Assembly (NCBI GenBank): GCA_021647505.1
Contig: JAKIUN010000032.1
Location: forward strand, 1-40,205
DNA length: 40,205 nt
Source: Gammaproteobacteria bacterium
GTDB taxonomy: Bacteria > Pseudomonadota > Gammaproteobacteria > SZUA-152
Direction: 5' to 3'
Shown here: piece after piece, positions 31,255-40,205 of the stretch
Position numbering within the stretch: position 1 is the stretch's first letter
Layout of the letters: each line of letters opens with the position of its first letter
Program-made: the position numbers and the translations under genes
The notes under the pieces: generated by a model
Seen by the model: only the letters and a program-made list of their open reading frames with translations
Database searches by the model: none
What the model was told of the DNA's origin: nothing

Positions 31255-34200
31255 CCATGCACTCTGAAAATTTTGAGTTTATCCGCCCAGATCGGCCGGA
31301 GCTGGCCGATTTGGGCGGCTATGCCGAGGCGATCCTGCATATCGACCCTGGCAGCGCCCAGACCCGCCTTCGCAGCTTGGCGGAAACCATCACCAAGGCA
31401 ATCCACCGCCAGGAGCGCCTGCCGTTTATTCCCCAGGCCAGCTTTTATGATCTGCTGCGTGCCGAGAGCTTTATCGCCGTGGTGGACCGTTCGCTGATCA
31501 ACCACCTCGATTATCTTCGCCGCCAGGGCAACGACACCGCCCACGGAGGCAAGGGCGATCTGCGCACCGCGTCCAAAGCGCTGGGGGTGGGCCACCAGCT
31601 GGTCAGCTACATGGCGATGAAATACTACGGCCAGAGTCGCGCCCAAATCCCCGACTTTAAGGTGCTTCAGGACAAACGCATTGAACTGAAACAACTGCAA
31701 CAGAGCGTCAAAGAGTACAAAGAGGCTCTCGACAGCAAGGCGCAAGAGGTGGACAACCTTCTGGACAAGCTCGACCAGGCCAACACACAAACGCAGCAAA
31801 CTCAGGCGGAATCCAGCGAATCAGAGCGCCACCACGCCCAGCAACAGAGCCAGCAGACCGCGACCTCCCTGGCGTGGGATGAAGCTAAAACCCGCCAGCT
31901 ACTCATCGATAGCATGTTGGAACAGGCGGGCTGGAACATCAGCGACACCGAGCAGGTGACCTTGGAACACCCCGTCGAGCATCAGCCCACCGCCTCGGGC
32001 AGAGGCTATGCCGACTACGTGCTGTGGGACGACAGCGGCAAACCGCTCGCCGTTATCGAGGCCAAAAAATCCAGCGTCAAGGGCTTGCAGATTGGCCGCG
32101 AACAGGCGCGCATCTACGCCGATGGTCTGGAAAAAACGCACGGCCAGCGGCCGGTAATCTTCTATACCAACGGCTACGAAACCTATCTCTGGGACGATAG
32201 CCAGTACAACAGCTACCGTCAGGTCTACGGCTTCTACAGCCGCGACAGCCTCAACTACCTGATCTACCAACGCGACTACCGTGAAAGCAACCTGGAGCAG
32301 AACAATCCAAAACTAGAGATTGCCGATCGTGCCTATCAGATCGAAGCGATTAAGGCGGTGGCCAGCCGCTTCCAGCAACAGCGCCGCAAAACGTTGATTG
32401 TGCAAGCCACCGGCACCGGCAAAACCCGTGTCGCCATTGCCATCAGTGAGCTGTTGACGCGCACCGGCTGGGCGAAACGGGTGCTGTTTCTCTGTGATCG
32501 CCGCGAGCTGCGCCGTCAGGCCGATACTGCCTTTAAAGACTACCTGCCCAGCGAACCGCGCTGCGTGATTGGTGAGGGCAATAAGATCGACGAAAATGCG
32601 CGCATCTTTGTTGCCACCTACCCCGGCATGATGGGGCGTTTTCATCAGCTAGATGTCGGTTTCTTTGATTTGATCATCGCCGATGAATCCCACCGCTCAA
32701 TCTACAATAAATACCGTGAAATATTCCTCTATTTCGATGCCCTGCAACTGGGGCTGACCGCCACCCCGGTCAAATATATCGCCCGCAACACCTTCGATCT
32801 ATTTGCCTGTGAAGACCAGGACCCTACCTTTGAATACAGCCTCGACGATGCCATCAAAAACGAGCCGCCCTATCTGGTGCCGTTTCGTGTCAAAGAGCTG
32901 ACCACCGGGTTTCTGCGTGAAGGGATTCACTACAACGATCTGAGCAAAGCACAGCAACGCCAGCTCGAACAGGACTTGGGTGAAGAGGAGGCCAAGGTCA
33001 CCACCATCAAAGGCAAAGATATCGGCCGCAAACTCTACAGCACCGACACCGACCGCATCATCCTCAAAAACCTCATCGATAACGGCATCAAGGACGCCAC
33101 CGGCTCACTGGTGGGCAAAACCATTGTCTTCGCCCAGAGCCAGGGCCATGCGGAACATCTGGAGCAACTGTTCACCCAACTCTACCCCCAATACGGCACC
33201 CGTGTCTGCAAGGTAATTCACAACAAAGTGAGCCGCGCCGATGCACTGATCGATGAGTTTAAAGCGCACGGTAATGACTTTCGCATCGCCATCTCGGTCG
33301 ACATGCTCGATACCGGCATCGATGTGCCCGAAGTGGTCAACCTGGTCTTTGCCAAGCCGGTGCGCTCGTGGGTGAAGTTCTGGCAGATGATTGGCCGAGG
33401 CACCCGCCTCTGCCCCAACCTGCTGGGCAACGGGCAAGATAAATCCGAGTTCTATATTTTCGACCACTACGGTAGCTTCGCCTTTTTTGAAGAGGCGTAC
33501 AAAGAGATTGAAGAGCAGGCCGGCAAATCGCTGCTACAGCAGCTGTTTGAAGTGCGCCTTGGCCTGTTGGATGTGGCACTAAAACAGAACCACAAAGCGG
33601 CCTTTGATGTGGCCTGCGAGCTTATTCGCCGCGACCTGCAAGACCTGCCCGACACCAGCATCAGCATCAAACCCTACCTGCGCAGCATCCACCAACTAAC
33701 CCAAACCGACGCGCTGGCCACCATGAACGCCACCACCCGCAACACCCTGGCGCAGACCATGGCTCCGCTGATGGGCAGCCGCGTACTGCGCGACCGGGAT
33801 GCCATCGCCTTTGACCACCTGGTGGGCGAGCTGCAACGCTGTTTCGTCCAACAGGCCACCTGTTTTGACGACCTGAAACAGCAGCTATTGATCGAATTGA
33901 GCAAACTGGCAGTGAATATTCAGGCGGTGCGCCAGAAAGAGGCGGTGCTCAACCAGGTGCAAAGCGCTGAGTTCTGGCATCAGGCCAGCATCGACACCCT
34001 GGAGTGGCTGCGCACCGAGCTGCGCGGCATTATGAAATATCGCCAAAGCGGCACCGGCCCCAGCGATTCAACCCAAACCACCGGCATTAAAGAGGAGGGC
34101 GAAACCTACGAGGTAGAGCGCAAAAACATCCTCAGCAGTGAAACCGAGGGGCTGCAATACCGCCGCCGCATCAAAAAAATACTGGACCAGATGTTGAGCG

Positions 34201-34640
34201 ATAACCCGGTGCTGCAAAAAATCCACCGCAACCAGCCCATCTCAGCACAAGAGCTGGAGAGACTCACCTCCACCATCCTCACCCAGCACCCCGGTGTCGA
34301 TATCACAGTATTAAACCAGTTTTACCAACGCACCGCCCAACAGCTGCACACCACCATCCGCGAACTGATCGGCATGGACACCAGCGCCGTGGAAAACCAC
34401 TTTACCCAGTTCCTCCACGCCCACCCGCAGCTCAGCCACAAGCAGGTGCAGTTTATGAACCTGCTGAAAACCTACATCAGTCAGCACGGCGGCATCGAAG
34501 ATGTTGGCAAGCTTTACGATGCGCCATTTAACAGCATCTCCCCCGACGGGATTGATGGTGTCTTCAAACCCAAAGATATCGATGCGTTGGTGGCATTACT
34601 CAAACCGTTTTACACGCCTTCCCGCCCAGTGGTGCGCTAA
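31251..34640 (+). CDS. hsdR: Type I restriction enzyme, R subunit (EcoEI-like)
   Basis: A 1129-residue subunit. Residues of about 25-120 are a DUF4145-type N-terminus (HIDPGSAQTRLRSLAETITKAI, DYLRRQGNDTAHG). The nuclease domain has D at about 254 (ADYVLWDD) and IEAKKS at 268-273, the PD-(D/E)XK core. Motor motifs are QATGTGKTRVA (about 384), IADESHRS (477), LTATP, and QMIGRGTRL (712). The C-terminal region (about 980-1129) fits the EcoEI R-subunit domain. It translocates DNA and cleaves unmethylated DNA as part of the HsdRMS complex. It overlaps the regulator gene and lies upstream of the YhcG gene. Confidence 0.95.
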   Translation: MTMHSENFEFIRPDRPELADLGGYAEAILHIDPGSAQTRLRSLAETITKAIHRQERLPFIPQASFYDLLRAESFIAVVDRSLINHLDYLRRQGNDTAHGGKGDLRTASKALGVGHQLVSYMAMKYYGQSRAQIPDFKVLQDKRIELKQLQQSVKEYKEALDSKAQEVDNLLDKLDQANTQTQQTQAESSESERHHAQQQSQQTATSLAWDEAKTRQLLIDSMLEQAGWNISDTEQVTLEHPVEHQPTASGRGYADYVLWDDSGKPLAVIEAKKSSVKGLQIGREQARIYADGLEKTHGQRPVIFYTNGYETYLWDDSQYNSYRQVYGFYSRDSLNYLIYQRDYRESNLEQNNPKLEIADRAYQIEAIKAVASRFQQQRRKTLIVQATGTGKTRVAIAISELLTRTGWAKRVLFLCDRRELRRQADTAFKDYLPSEPRCVIGEGNKIDENARIFVATYPGMMGRFHQLDVGFFDLIIADESHRSIYNKYREIFLYFDALQLGLTATPVKYIARNTFDLFACEDQDPTFEYSLDDAIKNEPPYLVPFRVKELTTGFLREGIHYNDLSKAQQRQLEQDLGEEEAKVTTIKGKDIGRKLYSTDTDRIILKNLIDNGIKDATGSLVGKTIVFAQSQGHAEHLEQLFTQLYPQYGTRVCKVIHNKVSRADALIDEFKAHGNDFRIAISVDMLDTGIDVPEVVNLVFAKPVRSWVKFWQMIGRGTRLCPNLLGNGQDKSEFYIFDHYGSFAFFEEAYKEIEEQAGKSLLQQLFEVRLGLLDVALKQNHKAAFDVACELIRRDLQDLPDTSISIKPYLRSIHQLTQTDALATMNATTRNTLAQTMAPLMGSRVLRDRDAIAFDHLVGELQRCFVQQATCFDDLKQQLLIELSKLAVNIQAVRQKEAVLNQVQSAEFWHQASIDTLEWLRTELRGIMKYRQSGTGPSDSTQTTGIKEEGETYEVERKNILSSETEGLQYRRRIKKILDQMLSDNPVLQKIHRNQPISAQELERLTSTILTQHPGVDITVLNQFYQRTAQQLHTTIRELIGMDTSAVENHFTQFLHAHPQLSHKQVQFMNLLKTYISQHGGIEDVGKLYDAPFNSISPDGIDGVFKPKDIDALVALLKPFYTPSRPVVR

Positions 34641-34674
34641 TGGCAAAACGCAGTAAAAGAGCATGGAGAGGTCA

Positions 34675-35712
34675 ATGAATACCCCACCGGCTATTCCTCA
34701 GCAACTGCTGACTGATATAAGCCAGATACTGGATCAGAGCCGCCACCATATCCAGCGCACAGTCAACGCCGGTATGGTGCAAGCCTACTGGCATGTGGGG
34801 CGTTTGATCGTGGAACATGAGCAACAGGGAGCCGAGCGGGCCGAATACGGTAAGCAACAGCTTGAGCAACTCGCCAGCGCCCTCCAAGGCGAATTTGGCA
34901 AAGGGTTTGATGTGAGTAACCTACGGAACATGCGCAGGTTTTATCTTGCATTTCCGATTCAGGACGCACTGCGTCCTGAATTGAGCTGGACCCACTACCG
35001 CAGCCTGATCCGTATCGAAAGTGGGCAGGCTCGCCAGTGGTATCTTAACGAAGCGGTGGAGCAGAACTGGAGCGCCCGCGCCCTGGATCGTCAGATCAGT
35101 GCCCTCTACTACGAGCGCCTGCTCACCAGCACAGCACGCCAGCCCGTCGAGCAGGAGGCCCGGCAACAGACTCAGCCCCTGCAAGTCAGCCCCAAAGATT
35201 ACCTGCGTGATCCCTACATCCTCGACTTTCTCAACCTGCCCCACCAAAGCTTGCTAGAGAGCCAGGTTGAACAAGCGCTCATCGACAACCTGCAACAGTT
35301 CCTCCTAGAGCTGGGCAAAGGGTTCGCTTTCGTTGCTCGGCAACAACGCATCAGTTGCGAAGATCAGGATTTCTACGTTGATCTGGTGTTTTACAACTTC
35401 AAGCTTAAATGCTTCCTGCTGGTTGATCTTAAACTGGGCAAGCTCAACCATCAGGATGTTGGCCAAATGGACACCTACGTCCGCATCTACGATGAACAGC
35501 GCCGTGGTGATGACGACAATCCCACCATCGGCCTGATTCTCTGTAGCGAAAAAAGCGAAGCCGTTGCCAAGTATTCGGTGCTGACAGAGAGCAAACAGCT
35601 GTTCGCTTCAAAATATCTGCCCTACCTGCCCAGTGAGGAAGAACTGAGGGAAGAGCTTAAACGTGAACGCCAACTGATTCAGGTGCAACAACACCTAAAC
35701 CAAGATAAATAA
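34675..35712 (+). CDS. YhcG/DUF1016 PDDEXK nuclease-like protein inside the R-M operon
   Basis: A 345-residue protein from ATG 34675; a start four codons upstream has no better ribosome site. N-terminus ([37 protein letters not shown]) and [29 protein letters not shown] are the DUF1016 N-terminal domain. The C-terminal PDDEXK nuclease domain has [24 protein letters not shown] (D...D-x-K) and GQMDTYV. Its presence between hsdR and hsdM is common in some loci; it is thought to be a nuclease, possibly a standalone defence protein or an R-M accessory. Confidence 0.9.
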   Translation: MNTPPAIPQQLLTDISQILDQSRHHIQRTVNAGMVQAYWHVGRLIVEHEQQGAERAEYGKQQLEQLASALQGEFGKGFDVSNLRNMRRFYLAFPIQDALRPELSWTHYRSLIRIESGQARQWYLNEAVEQNWSARALDRQISALYYERLLTSTARQPVEQEARQQTQPLQVSPKDYLRDPYILDFLNLPHQSLLESQVEQALIDNLQQFLLELGKGFAFVARQQRISCEDQDFYVDLVFYNFKLKCFLLVDLKLGKLNHQDVGQMDTYVRIYDEQRRGDDDNPTIGLILCSEKSEAVAKYSVLTESKQLFASKYLPYLPSEEELREELKRERQLIQVQQHLNQDK

Positions 35713-35743
35713 CTTCCTATTACAAAGAGAGAAGTAAAAACAG

Positions 35744-37324
35744 ATGCTAACCGGCTCACTAAAAAACGACATTGATAAACTCTGGGAAAAGTTCTGGACC
35801 GGGGGAATCACCAACCCGCTGACGGTGATCGAGCAGATCTCCTACCTCATGTTCGCCCGCCTGCTCGACAGTCAGGAGAGCATCAACGAGCGCAAAGCGG
35901 CGCGCAGCGGCAAACGTTTTGAGCGCCACTTCCCCGAAGATAAAGCGGGGCAACTGCTGCGCTGGCAGAATTTTAAAAACATGAGCGGAGCCGAGATGCG
36001 CTCTCACCTGCGTGACAAAGTCTTCCCCCATTTTGCCAATGTTCAGATGGGGCAGGGCGATATTGCCGAGTTTATGCGCGATGCGGAGATGGAGATCAAA
36101 AACGAAGCGGTATTGATCTCCGCCATCGAGATGGTGGACAAGCTCCCTCTCACCGACAGCGACATCAAGGGCGACATTTACGAATACCTGCTCTCCAAAC
36201 TCACCACCGCCGGTATCAACGGCCAGTTCCGCACCCCGCGCCATATCATCGATCTGATGGTTGCCATGGTGGATGTACAGCCGGAGCACACCGTTTGTGA
36301 CCCCGCCTGCGGCACCGCCGGCTTTCTTGCCCGCACCATGGAGTACCTCAACAAAACCCATAGCTCCGAGGCGGGCACCTTTACCGATGACGAAGGCAAC
36401 CTCCACTACAGCGGCGACCAGCTCGAACCCTACCGCGACCACATCAATACAGCGATGTTCTGGGGTTTTGACTTTGACACCACCATGCTGCGCGTCTCCG
36501 CCATGAACATGCTGCTGCACGGGGTGAGCAGCCCTAATATTCACTATCAGGACAGTCTCAACAAATCCTTCAAAGACCAGTGGCCCGCGCAGGAGCAAAA
36601 CGCCTTTGACATCATGCTCGCCAACCCGCCTTTTAAAGGCAGCCTGGATGCAAGCGCTACCAACCCCGACCTGCTCAAAATGGTTAAAACCAAAAAGACC
36701 GAGCTGCTGTTCGTCGCCCAGATTCTGCGCATGTTAAAACTCGGCGGCCGCAGCGCCACCATCGTCCCCGACGGCGTGCTGTTCGGCTCAAGCAAAGCCC
36801 ACCAGCAACTGCGCAAAACGCTGATTGAAGCGAACCAGCTCGAAGCCATCGTCAGCCTGCCCAGCGGTGTGTTTAAACCCTACGCCGGTGTCTCCACCGC
36901 CATCCTCTTTTTTACCAAAGGCGGGTGCACCGAAAACGTCTGGTTTTACGACCTGCACGCCGATGGCCGCAGCCTGGACGACAAACGCACCGCGCTGGTG
37001 AGTGAAGATAAATTCGGCCCCCTGCCCAGTATTGAACTGAGTGAAGAAGAACACACTAAAAACAACCTGCCGGATTGTTTGGCCCAATGGCGTGCTTATT
37101 CTAAAACACAGGATACCGCTAGTTTCTCAGATAGAACTCAACCAGCCTTCCTCGTTCCCGCCAGCGAAATCGCCGCCAACAAATACGACCTCTCCATCAA
37201 TCGCTATAAAGAAGTGATCTACGAAGAGGAGAAGTACGACCCGCCCAAAGCGATCCTCAAACGCATGAAGGCGCTGGAAAAAGAGATTATGCGGGAGATG
37301 GACGAGTTGGAGAGGATGTTGTGA
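35744..37324 (+). CDS. hsdM: Type I DNA methyltransferase, M subunit
   Basis: A 526-residue N6-adenine methyltransferase. The N-terminus ([27 protein letters not shown]) is the HsdM N-terminal helical domain. SAM-binding motif I is [10 protein letters not shown] (about residues 186-195), and the catalytic motif IV is NPPF (about 295-298). It ends in a coiled-coil-like tail ([27 protein letters not shown]). It methylates the HsdS-defined site and protects host DNA; with HsdR it restricts. The stop TGA overlaps the hsdS start. Confidence 0.96.
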   Translation: MLTGSLKNDIDKLWEKFWTGGITNPLTVIEQISYLMFARLLDSQESINERKAARSGKRFERHFPEDKAGQLLRWQNFKNMSGAEMRSHLRDKVFPHFANVQMGQGDIAEFMRDAEMEIKNEAVLISAIEMVDKLPLTDSDIKGDIYEYLLSKLTTAGINGQFRTPRHIIDLMVAMVDVQPEHTVCDPACGTAGFLARTMEYLNKTHSSEAGTFTDDEGNLHYSGDQLEPYRDHINTAMFWGFDFDTTMLRVSAMNMLLHGVSSPNIHYQDSLNKSFKDQWPAQEQNAFDIMLANPPFKGSLDASATNPDLLKMVKTKKTELLFVAQILRMLKLGGRSATIVPDGVLFGSSKAHQQLRKTLIEANQLEAIVSLPSGVFKPYAGVSTAILFFTKGGCTENVWFYDLHADGRSLDDKRTALVSEDKFGPLPSIELSEEEHTKNNLPDCLAQWRAYSKTQDTASFSDRTQPAFLVPASEIAANKYDLSINRYKEVIYEEEKYDPPKAILKRMKALEKEIMREMDELERML

Positions 37325-38469
37325 TTTCCCATGTCGAATTAAAAGACATTTGTGACATTTCAATGGGGCAGGCTCCTGTTGGAACATCCTACAACCAATC
37401 TGGTAAAGGGTATCCGCTGCTGGCAGGTGCAGGAGATTTTGGCGATACCACACCAAACCCCAAAAAATTCACCAATCAGCCAGCTAGAATTTCACAGCGG
37501 GATGACTTGATACTCTGCATTCGTGCAACGATAGGCAATCTTAATTGGAGTGATAAGGAATATTGCCTTGGCCGTGGTGTTGCTGGGTTAAGGCCCGTGC
37601 ATGACAAACTAGATAGAAAGTACCTATGGCACTTCATTAGTGCAAACAGAGGGGATCTTGAAGCGAAGGGTACGGGGTCTACTTTTAAACAAGTTGGTCG
37701 GTCGCATATTGAAGAGTGGAAAATCCCACTCCCCCCACTCCCCGAACAAAAACGCATCGCCGCCATTCTCGACAAAGCCGACGCCATCCGCCGCAAACGC
37801 CAACAAGCGATCCAACTCGCCGACCAACTCCTCCGCGCCGTTTTTCTGGAGATGTTTGGTGACCCGGTGACGAATCCGAAGGGGTGGGAGGTTGGCACGA
37901 TTAGGGATTTAATTACTGAAGCAAAATATGGCTCATCTCAAAAAGCACATGTTACGAAGGGCCAATTTCCAATGCTTCGAATGGGAAACGTTACCTATAA
38001 AGGTGACTGGGATTTCTCAGATTTGAAGTATGTTGATTTAAGCGAAAAAGATCAGCCCAAGTATCTTTTGAAAAAAAGAGATATTGTTTTCAATCGTACA
38101 AATAGCAAAGAGTTGGTAGGTAAAACCGCCGTGTATGAGTTAAATGAGGAAATGGCGATTGCTGGGTATTTGATTCGAGTGCGAACGAATGAAAATGCTA
38201 ACCCATATTTCATATCAGCCTACCTTAACTCTGACCATGGAAAGCGTACCCTGCAAGGTATGTGTAAAAGCATTGTGGGTATGGCCAACATCAATGCACA
38301 AGAGCTACAAAACATAGCTATTATGATGCCACCAAAGACTTTGCAGGATAAGTTCGAAAAAATCGTAATGGCGGTTCGGTCTCGTACAGAGAAAATGGAA
38401 GAGCTTACTAGTGATGCTTCTGACTTATTTTCCTCCCTCAGCCAAAAAGCCTTCGCAGGTAATTTATGA
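37321..38469 (+). CDS. hsdS: Type I specificity subunit
   Basis: A 382-residue protein from GTG 37321, overlapping the hsdM stop (GTGA). It has two target recognition domains (residues of about 1-140 and 190-340). Conserved central helices are PLPPLPEQKRIAAILDKADAIRRKRQQAIQLADQL, with a shorter copy at the end (PPKTLQDKFEKIVMAVRSRTEKMEEL). The recognition-domain regions are more A+T-rich than the conserved helices, as is usual. The protein sets the target sequence; it cannot be predicted here. Confidence 0.93.
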   Translation: MISHVELKDICDISMGQAPVGTSYNQSGKGYPLLAGAGDFGDTTPNPKKFTNQPARISQRDDLILCIRATIGNLNWSDKEYCLGRGVAGLRPVHDKLDRKYLWHFISANRGDLEAKGTGSTFKQVGRSHIEEWKIPLPPLPEQKRIAAILDKADAIRRKRQQAIQLADQLLRAVFLEMFGDPVTNPKGWEVGTIRDLITEAKYGSSQKAHVTKGQFPMLRMGNVTYKGDWDFSDLKYVDLSEKDQPKYLLKKRDIVFNRTNSKELVGKTAVYELNEEMAIAGYLIRVRTNENANPYFISAYLNSDHGKRTLQGMCKSIVGMANINAQELQNIAIMMPPKTLQDKFEKIVMAVRSRTEKMEELTSDASDLFSSLSQKAFAGNL

Positions 38470-38539
38470 GACCTTGCCTCAACCTTTGCGGCGAAGTAGT
38501 TGAACCAAGCGCATACTCGCTGCACATGGAATTTTACAC

Positions 38540-39616
38540 ATGAGCCAGATTAAACGACTTCCTCTTGAGCATGACCTCGAAACCAAAGTGGTCTTGAAAA
38601 AACTGGTCCTCGCCCACCAGGCCTTGGCCGAACTCAAAGGGGTGGCTGCTTCCATGCCAAACCAGAGCATCTTGATCAGCACCTTATCCTTGCAGGAAGC
38701 CAAGGAGAGCTCGGAAATTGAAAACATCATCACCACCCATGATGACATTTACCGTAGTGACAGTGCCAGCAGCCACTTCATTACCCTGGCGGCGAAAGAG
38801 GTTCACAACTATGCCACTGCCTTGCGGGATGGTTTTGAACAGGTGAGAAGCAGTGGCCTGCTCACCCTTAACGATATTCTGAATATTCAGGCCGGGATTG
38901 AAGAGAACCGTGCCGGTTTCCGCAAACTGCCCGGCACGGCGCTAAAAAACGAGCAAACAGGTGAAACGGTTTATACCCCGCCACAGCACCCGGACGAGAT
39001 CAACGCCCTCATGGCGAACCTGGAACACTTCATCAACGAGCCGGAATTATGTGATTGGGACCCCTTGGTTAAAATGGCCGTGATCCATCATCAGTTTGAG
39101 AGCATCCACCCGTTTTATGATGGCAATGGCCGTGCCGGACGTGTCATCAATATTCTCTATCTGGTGCAGCAGGGGTTGCTCGATACGCCAGTGCTCTATC
39201 TGTCGCGCTATATCAACCAGCATAAGAGCGATTATTATCGCCTGCTGCAAGCCACGCGTGATACGGGTGAGTGGCACGACTGGCTGCTTTTCATGCTCGA
39301 AGGGGTGGAGCAAACGGCCCGGCAAACCACTGCCTTGGTGCAGGACATTAAGGTAATAATGCAGGACTACAAACACCAGCTACGCCTTGAGCTACCTAAA
39401 ATTTATAGCCAGGATCTGATCAACAATCTGTTTCGTCACCCCTATACCAAGATTGAGTTTGTCTCTGCCGAGCTTCAGGTCACCCGCCAGACCGCCGCCC
39501 GCTACCTCGACGAAGTGGTGGCCCTGGGGCTGCTCAGTAAACACAAGCGGGGTAAGGAGAATTTCTACCTCAACGACAGGCTGTTTACGCGGTTGGCCAA
39601 TGTCAATATAGGGTAA
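38540..39616 (+). CDS. Fic family protein (class II, self-inhibited)
   Basis: A 358-residue protein with the Fic motif HPFYDGNGRAGR near residue 190 and an N-terminal inhibitory helix SSEIEN (S/T-x-x-x-E-[G/N]) near residue 56, which usually blocks the active site. The C-terminus (YTKIEFVSAELQVTRQTAARYLDEVVALGLLSKHKRGKENFYLN) is a winged helix domain, typical of this Fic subgroup. It should AMPylate a protein target under some signal. It follows the R-M genes by 70 bases; whether it belongs functionally to them is open. Confidence 0.9.
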   Translation: MSQIKRLPLEHDLETKVVLKKLVLAHQALAELKGVAASMPNQSILISTLSLQEAKESSEIENIITTHDDIYRSDSASSHFITLAAKEVHNYATALRDGFEQVRSSGLLTLNDILNIQAGIEENRAGFRKLPGTALKNEQTGETVYTPPQHPDEINALMANLEHFINEPELCDWDPLVKMAVIHHQFESIHPFYDGNGRAGRVINILYLVQQGLLDTPVLYLSRYINQHKSDYYRLLQATRDTGEWHDWLLFMLEGVEQTARQTTALVQDIKVIMQDYKHQLRLELPKIYSQDLINNLFRHPYTKIEFVSAELQVTRQTAARYLDEVVALGLLSKHKRGKENFYLNDRLFTRLANVNIG

Positions 39617-39680
39617 GGGGATGTGTGATGAGCAGGGTGATGCGTAAGCAAAACCGCAGATTCATTAACTTGATGCCGGT

Positions 39681-39716
39681 AACGTGTTATGTAAATGGCG
39701 GTTTCGTTAACACGTT
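39681..39716. other. 9-bp inverted repeat after the Fic gene
   Basis: AACGTGTTA and TAACACGTT are separated by 18 bases. It lies 65 bases after the Fic stop without a T-run, so it could be a weak terminator or unrelated. The rest of 39617-39849 shows no gene. Confidence 0.3.
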
Positions 39717-39849
39717 GTCTCTGATCTGTTATCAAAACTAGGTTTTTGCGTACATGAGCGTTGAAAAGTGCCTGAGCGAACTATTCTTGTTCTACGCTGG
39801 GCGTGGGAACCAGAAAAACCCGCCCTCCTCATGCCAAAGCAGGCCCTAA

Positions 39850-40020
39850 ATGACCACCCAAAACCAGATTGAAATGTACCAAACCCCGGATGGCCAGACC
39901 GAGGTTGCGGTACAGTTTGAGGCCGAGACAGTCTGACTCAGCCAGGCGCAAATGGTTGCGTTGTTTGGCCGGGATGTCTCGGTCATCTCCCGCCATATTC
40001 GCAACGCCTTGAACGCAGTC
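39850..40020 (+). pseudogene. Third RhuM N-terminus, with an in-frame stop
   Basis: From ATG 39850 the frame reads EMYQTPDGQTEVAVQFEAETV then TGA (39934-39936), where a Trp codon TGG is expected (ETVWLxQAQM), and continues LSQAQMVALFGRDVSVISRHIRNALN. The match to RhuM proteins stops near 40017, where the 7-bp repeats begin. The gene is broken by the stop and by the loss of its 3' part. Confidence 0.8.
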
Positions 40021-40080
40021 AAGAGTCAAGAGTCAAGAGTCAAGAGTCAAGGGTCAAGGGTCAAGGGTCAAGGGTCAAGG
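40018..40080 (+). repeat. Nine tandem 7-bp repeats (GTCAAGA/GTCAAGG)
   Basis: Four copies of GTCAAGA are followed by five copies of GTCAAGG. The unit is not a multiple of three, so copy-number change would shift any reading frame. GGGGTCAGGTCTTGCC directly follows, as seen around RAYT-type transposase genes in many proteobacteria. The repeats replace the 3' part of the RhuM gene. Confidence 0.9.
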
Positions 40081-40083
40081 GGG

Positions 40084-40205
40084 TCAGGTCTTGCCTTTTG
40101 CCCGCCTCTTCCCAATAATCCTGCTCACTCTCGAATAGTGTAATCTGAAATAAGAGCCGATCTCTTTCATACTATAGCCGCCGCTCTGATAGGCCAGTGT
40201 AATCG
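40084..40205 (-). CDS. C-terminal end of a RAYT/Y1-type transposase (partial)
   Basis: The last 40 codons on the minus strand read ITLAYQSGGYSMKEIGSYF, then LHYSRVSRIIGKR and a short basic end, stopping at TGA (complement of 40084-40086). The motif GGYSMKEIG...LHYSxVSRI is the C-terminal helix-turn-helix of REP-associated tyrosine transposases. The catalytic HUH domain lies beyond the right edge. Its position next to the repeat array suggests the array is connected with it. Confidence 0.75.
   Translation of the reverse strand, partial: ITLAYQSGGYSMKEIGSYFRLHYSRVSRIIGKRRAKGKT

Noticed and set aside
34106-34306. Short antisense frames inside hsdR and hsdM
   Set aside because: They lie wholly inside well supported genes and have no ribosome site or motif.
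40018-40080. CRISPR array or phase-variable gene start
   Set aside because: The unit is only 7 bases, contiguous and lies after broken homology; no intact gene depends on it.

Overview
The window looks like a chromosomal segment from an uncultured or little-studied gammaproteobacterium. The reasons are general: Gram-negative envelope genes (lipoprotein signal peptides, outer-membrane beta-barrels ending in an aromatic residue), small conserved proteins common in that class (VF530/DUF2132, DUF302, a short RRM protein), a tRNA-Arg(CCG) 3' half of gammaproteobacterial type, and a RAYT-type transposase end. I cannot name the species.

Left part (1-14261), GC-rich and ordered. A lipoprotein fragment is followed by an intergenic stretch with a large palindromic MITE-like element, then a 907-residue di-heme lipoprotein resembling the alpha subunit of hydrazine synthase. 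Next is a tightly packed nine-gene plus-strand operon (3855-13049): an SH3b/beta-barrel protein, a second beta-barrel, a TlpA-type thioredoxin, a DUF4266 lipoprotein ending in Gly6-Cys-Gly-Cys-Asn, a DUF3570 beta-barrel, a periplasmic protein, two very large TPR proteins and a small exported protein. Almost every product has an export signal and most junctions overlap, so this looks like one envelope machine. It is the best candidate here for an undescribed system. Three small housekeeping-like genes (VF530, RRM, DUF302) close this part on the minus strand.

Middle part (14262-30290), a decaying defence island, mostly minus strand and more A+T-rich in places. On its right side are a degenerate tRNA-Arg(CCG) whose 3' half looks like an attachment site, and an integrase gene that has lost its catalytic core. 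Leftward from there lie a very large DUF4011/DUF3320 SF1 helicase with a DUF559 nuclease domain, split by a frameshift in an A run; a HigB-like toxin with both a frameshift and an in-frame 140-bp MITE; its HTH-ImmA antitoxin; a three-gene ABC-3C system (nuclease-like protein, middle component, DUF3732 SMC-like ATPase); a broken RhuM gene bounded by inverted repeats; an intact RhuM-Fic protein; and a DEDDh exonuclease. Two damaged copies of the same PIN toxin gene, each with a different in-frame stop, lie about 14.5 kb apart at the two edges.

Right part (30297-40205): two small unknown genes, then a type I restriction-modification operon (Xre regulator, hsdR, a YhcG/DUF1016 nuclease, hsdM, hsdS) followed by a Fic gene. 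The window ends in mobile debris: a third RhuM N-terminus with an in-frame stop, nine tandem 7-bp repeats and the C-terminal end of a RAYT transposase.
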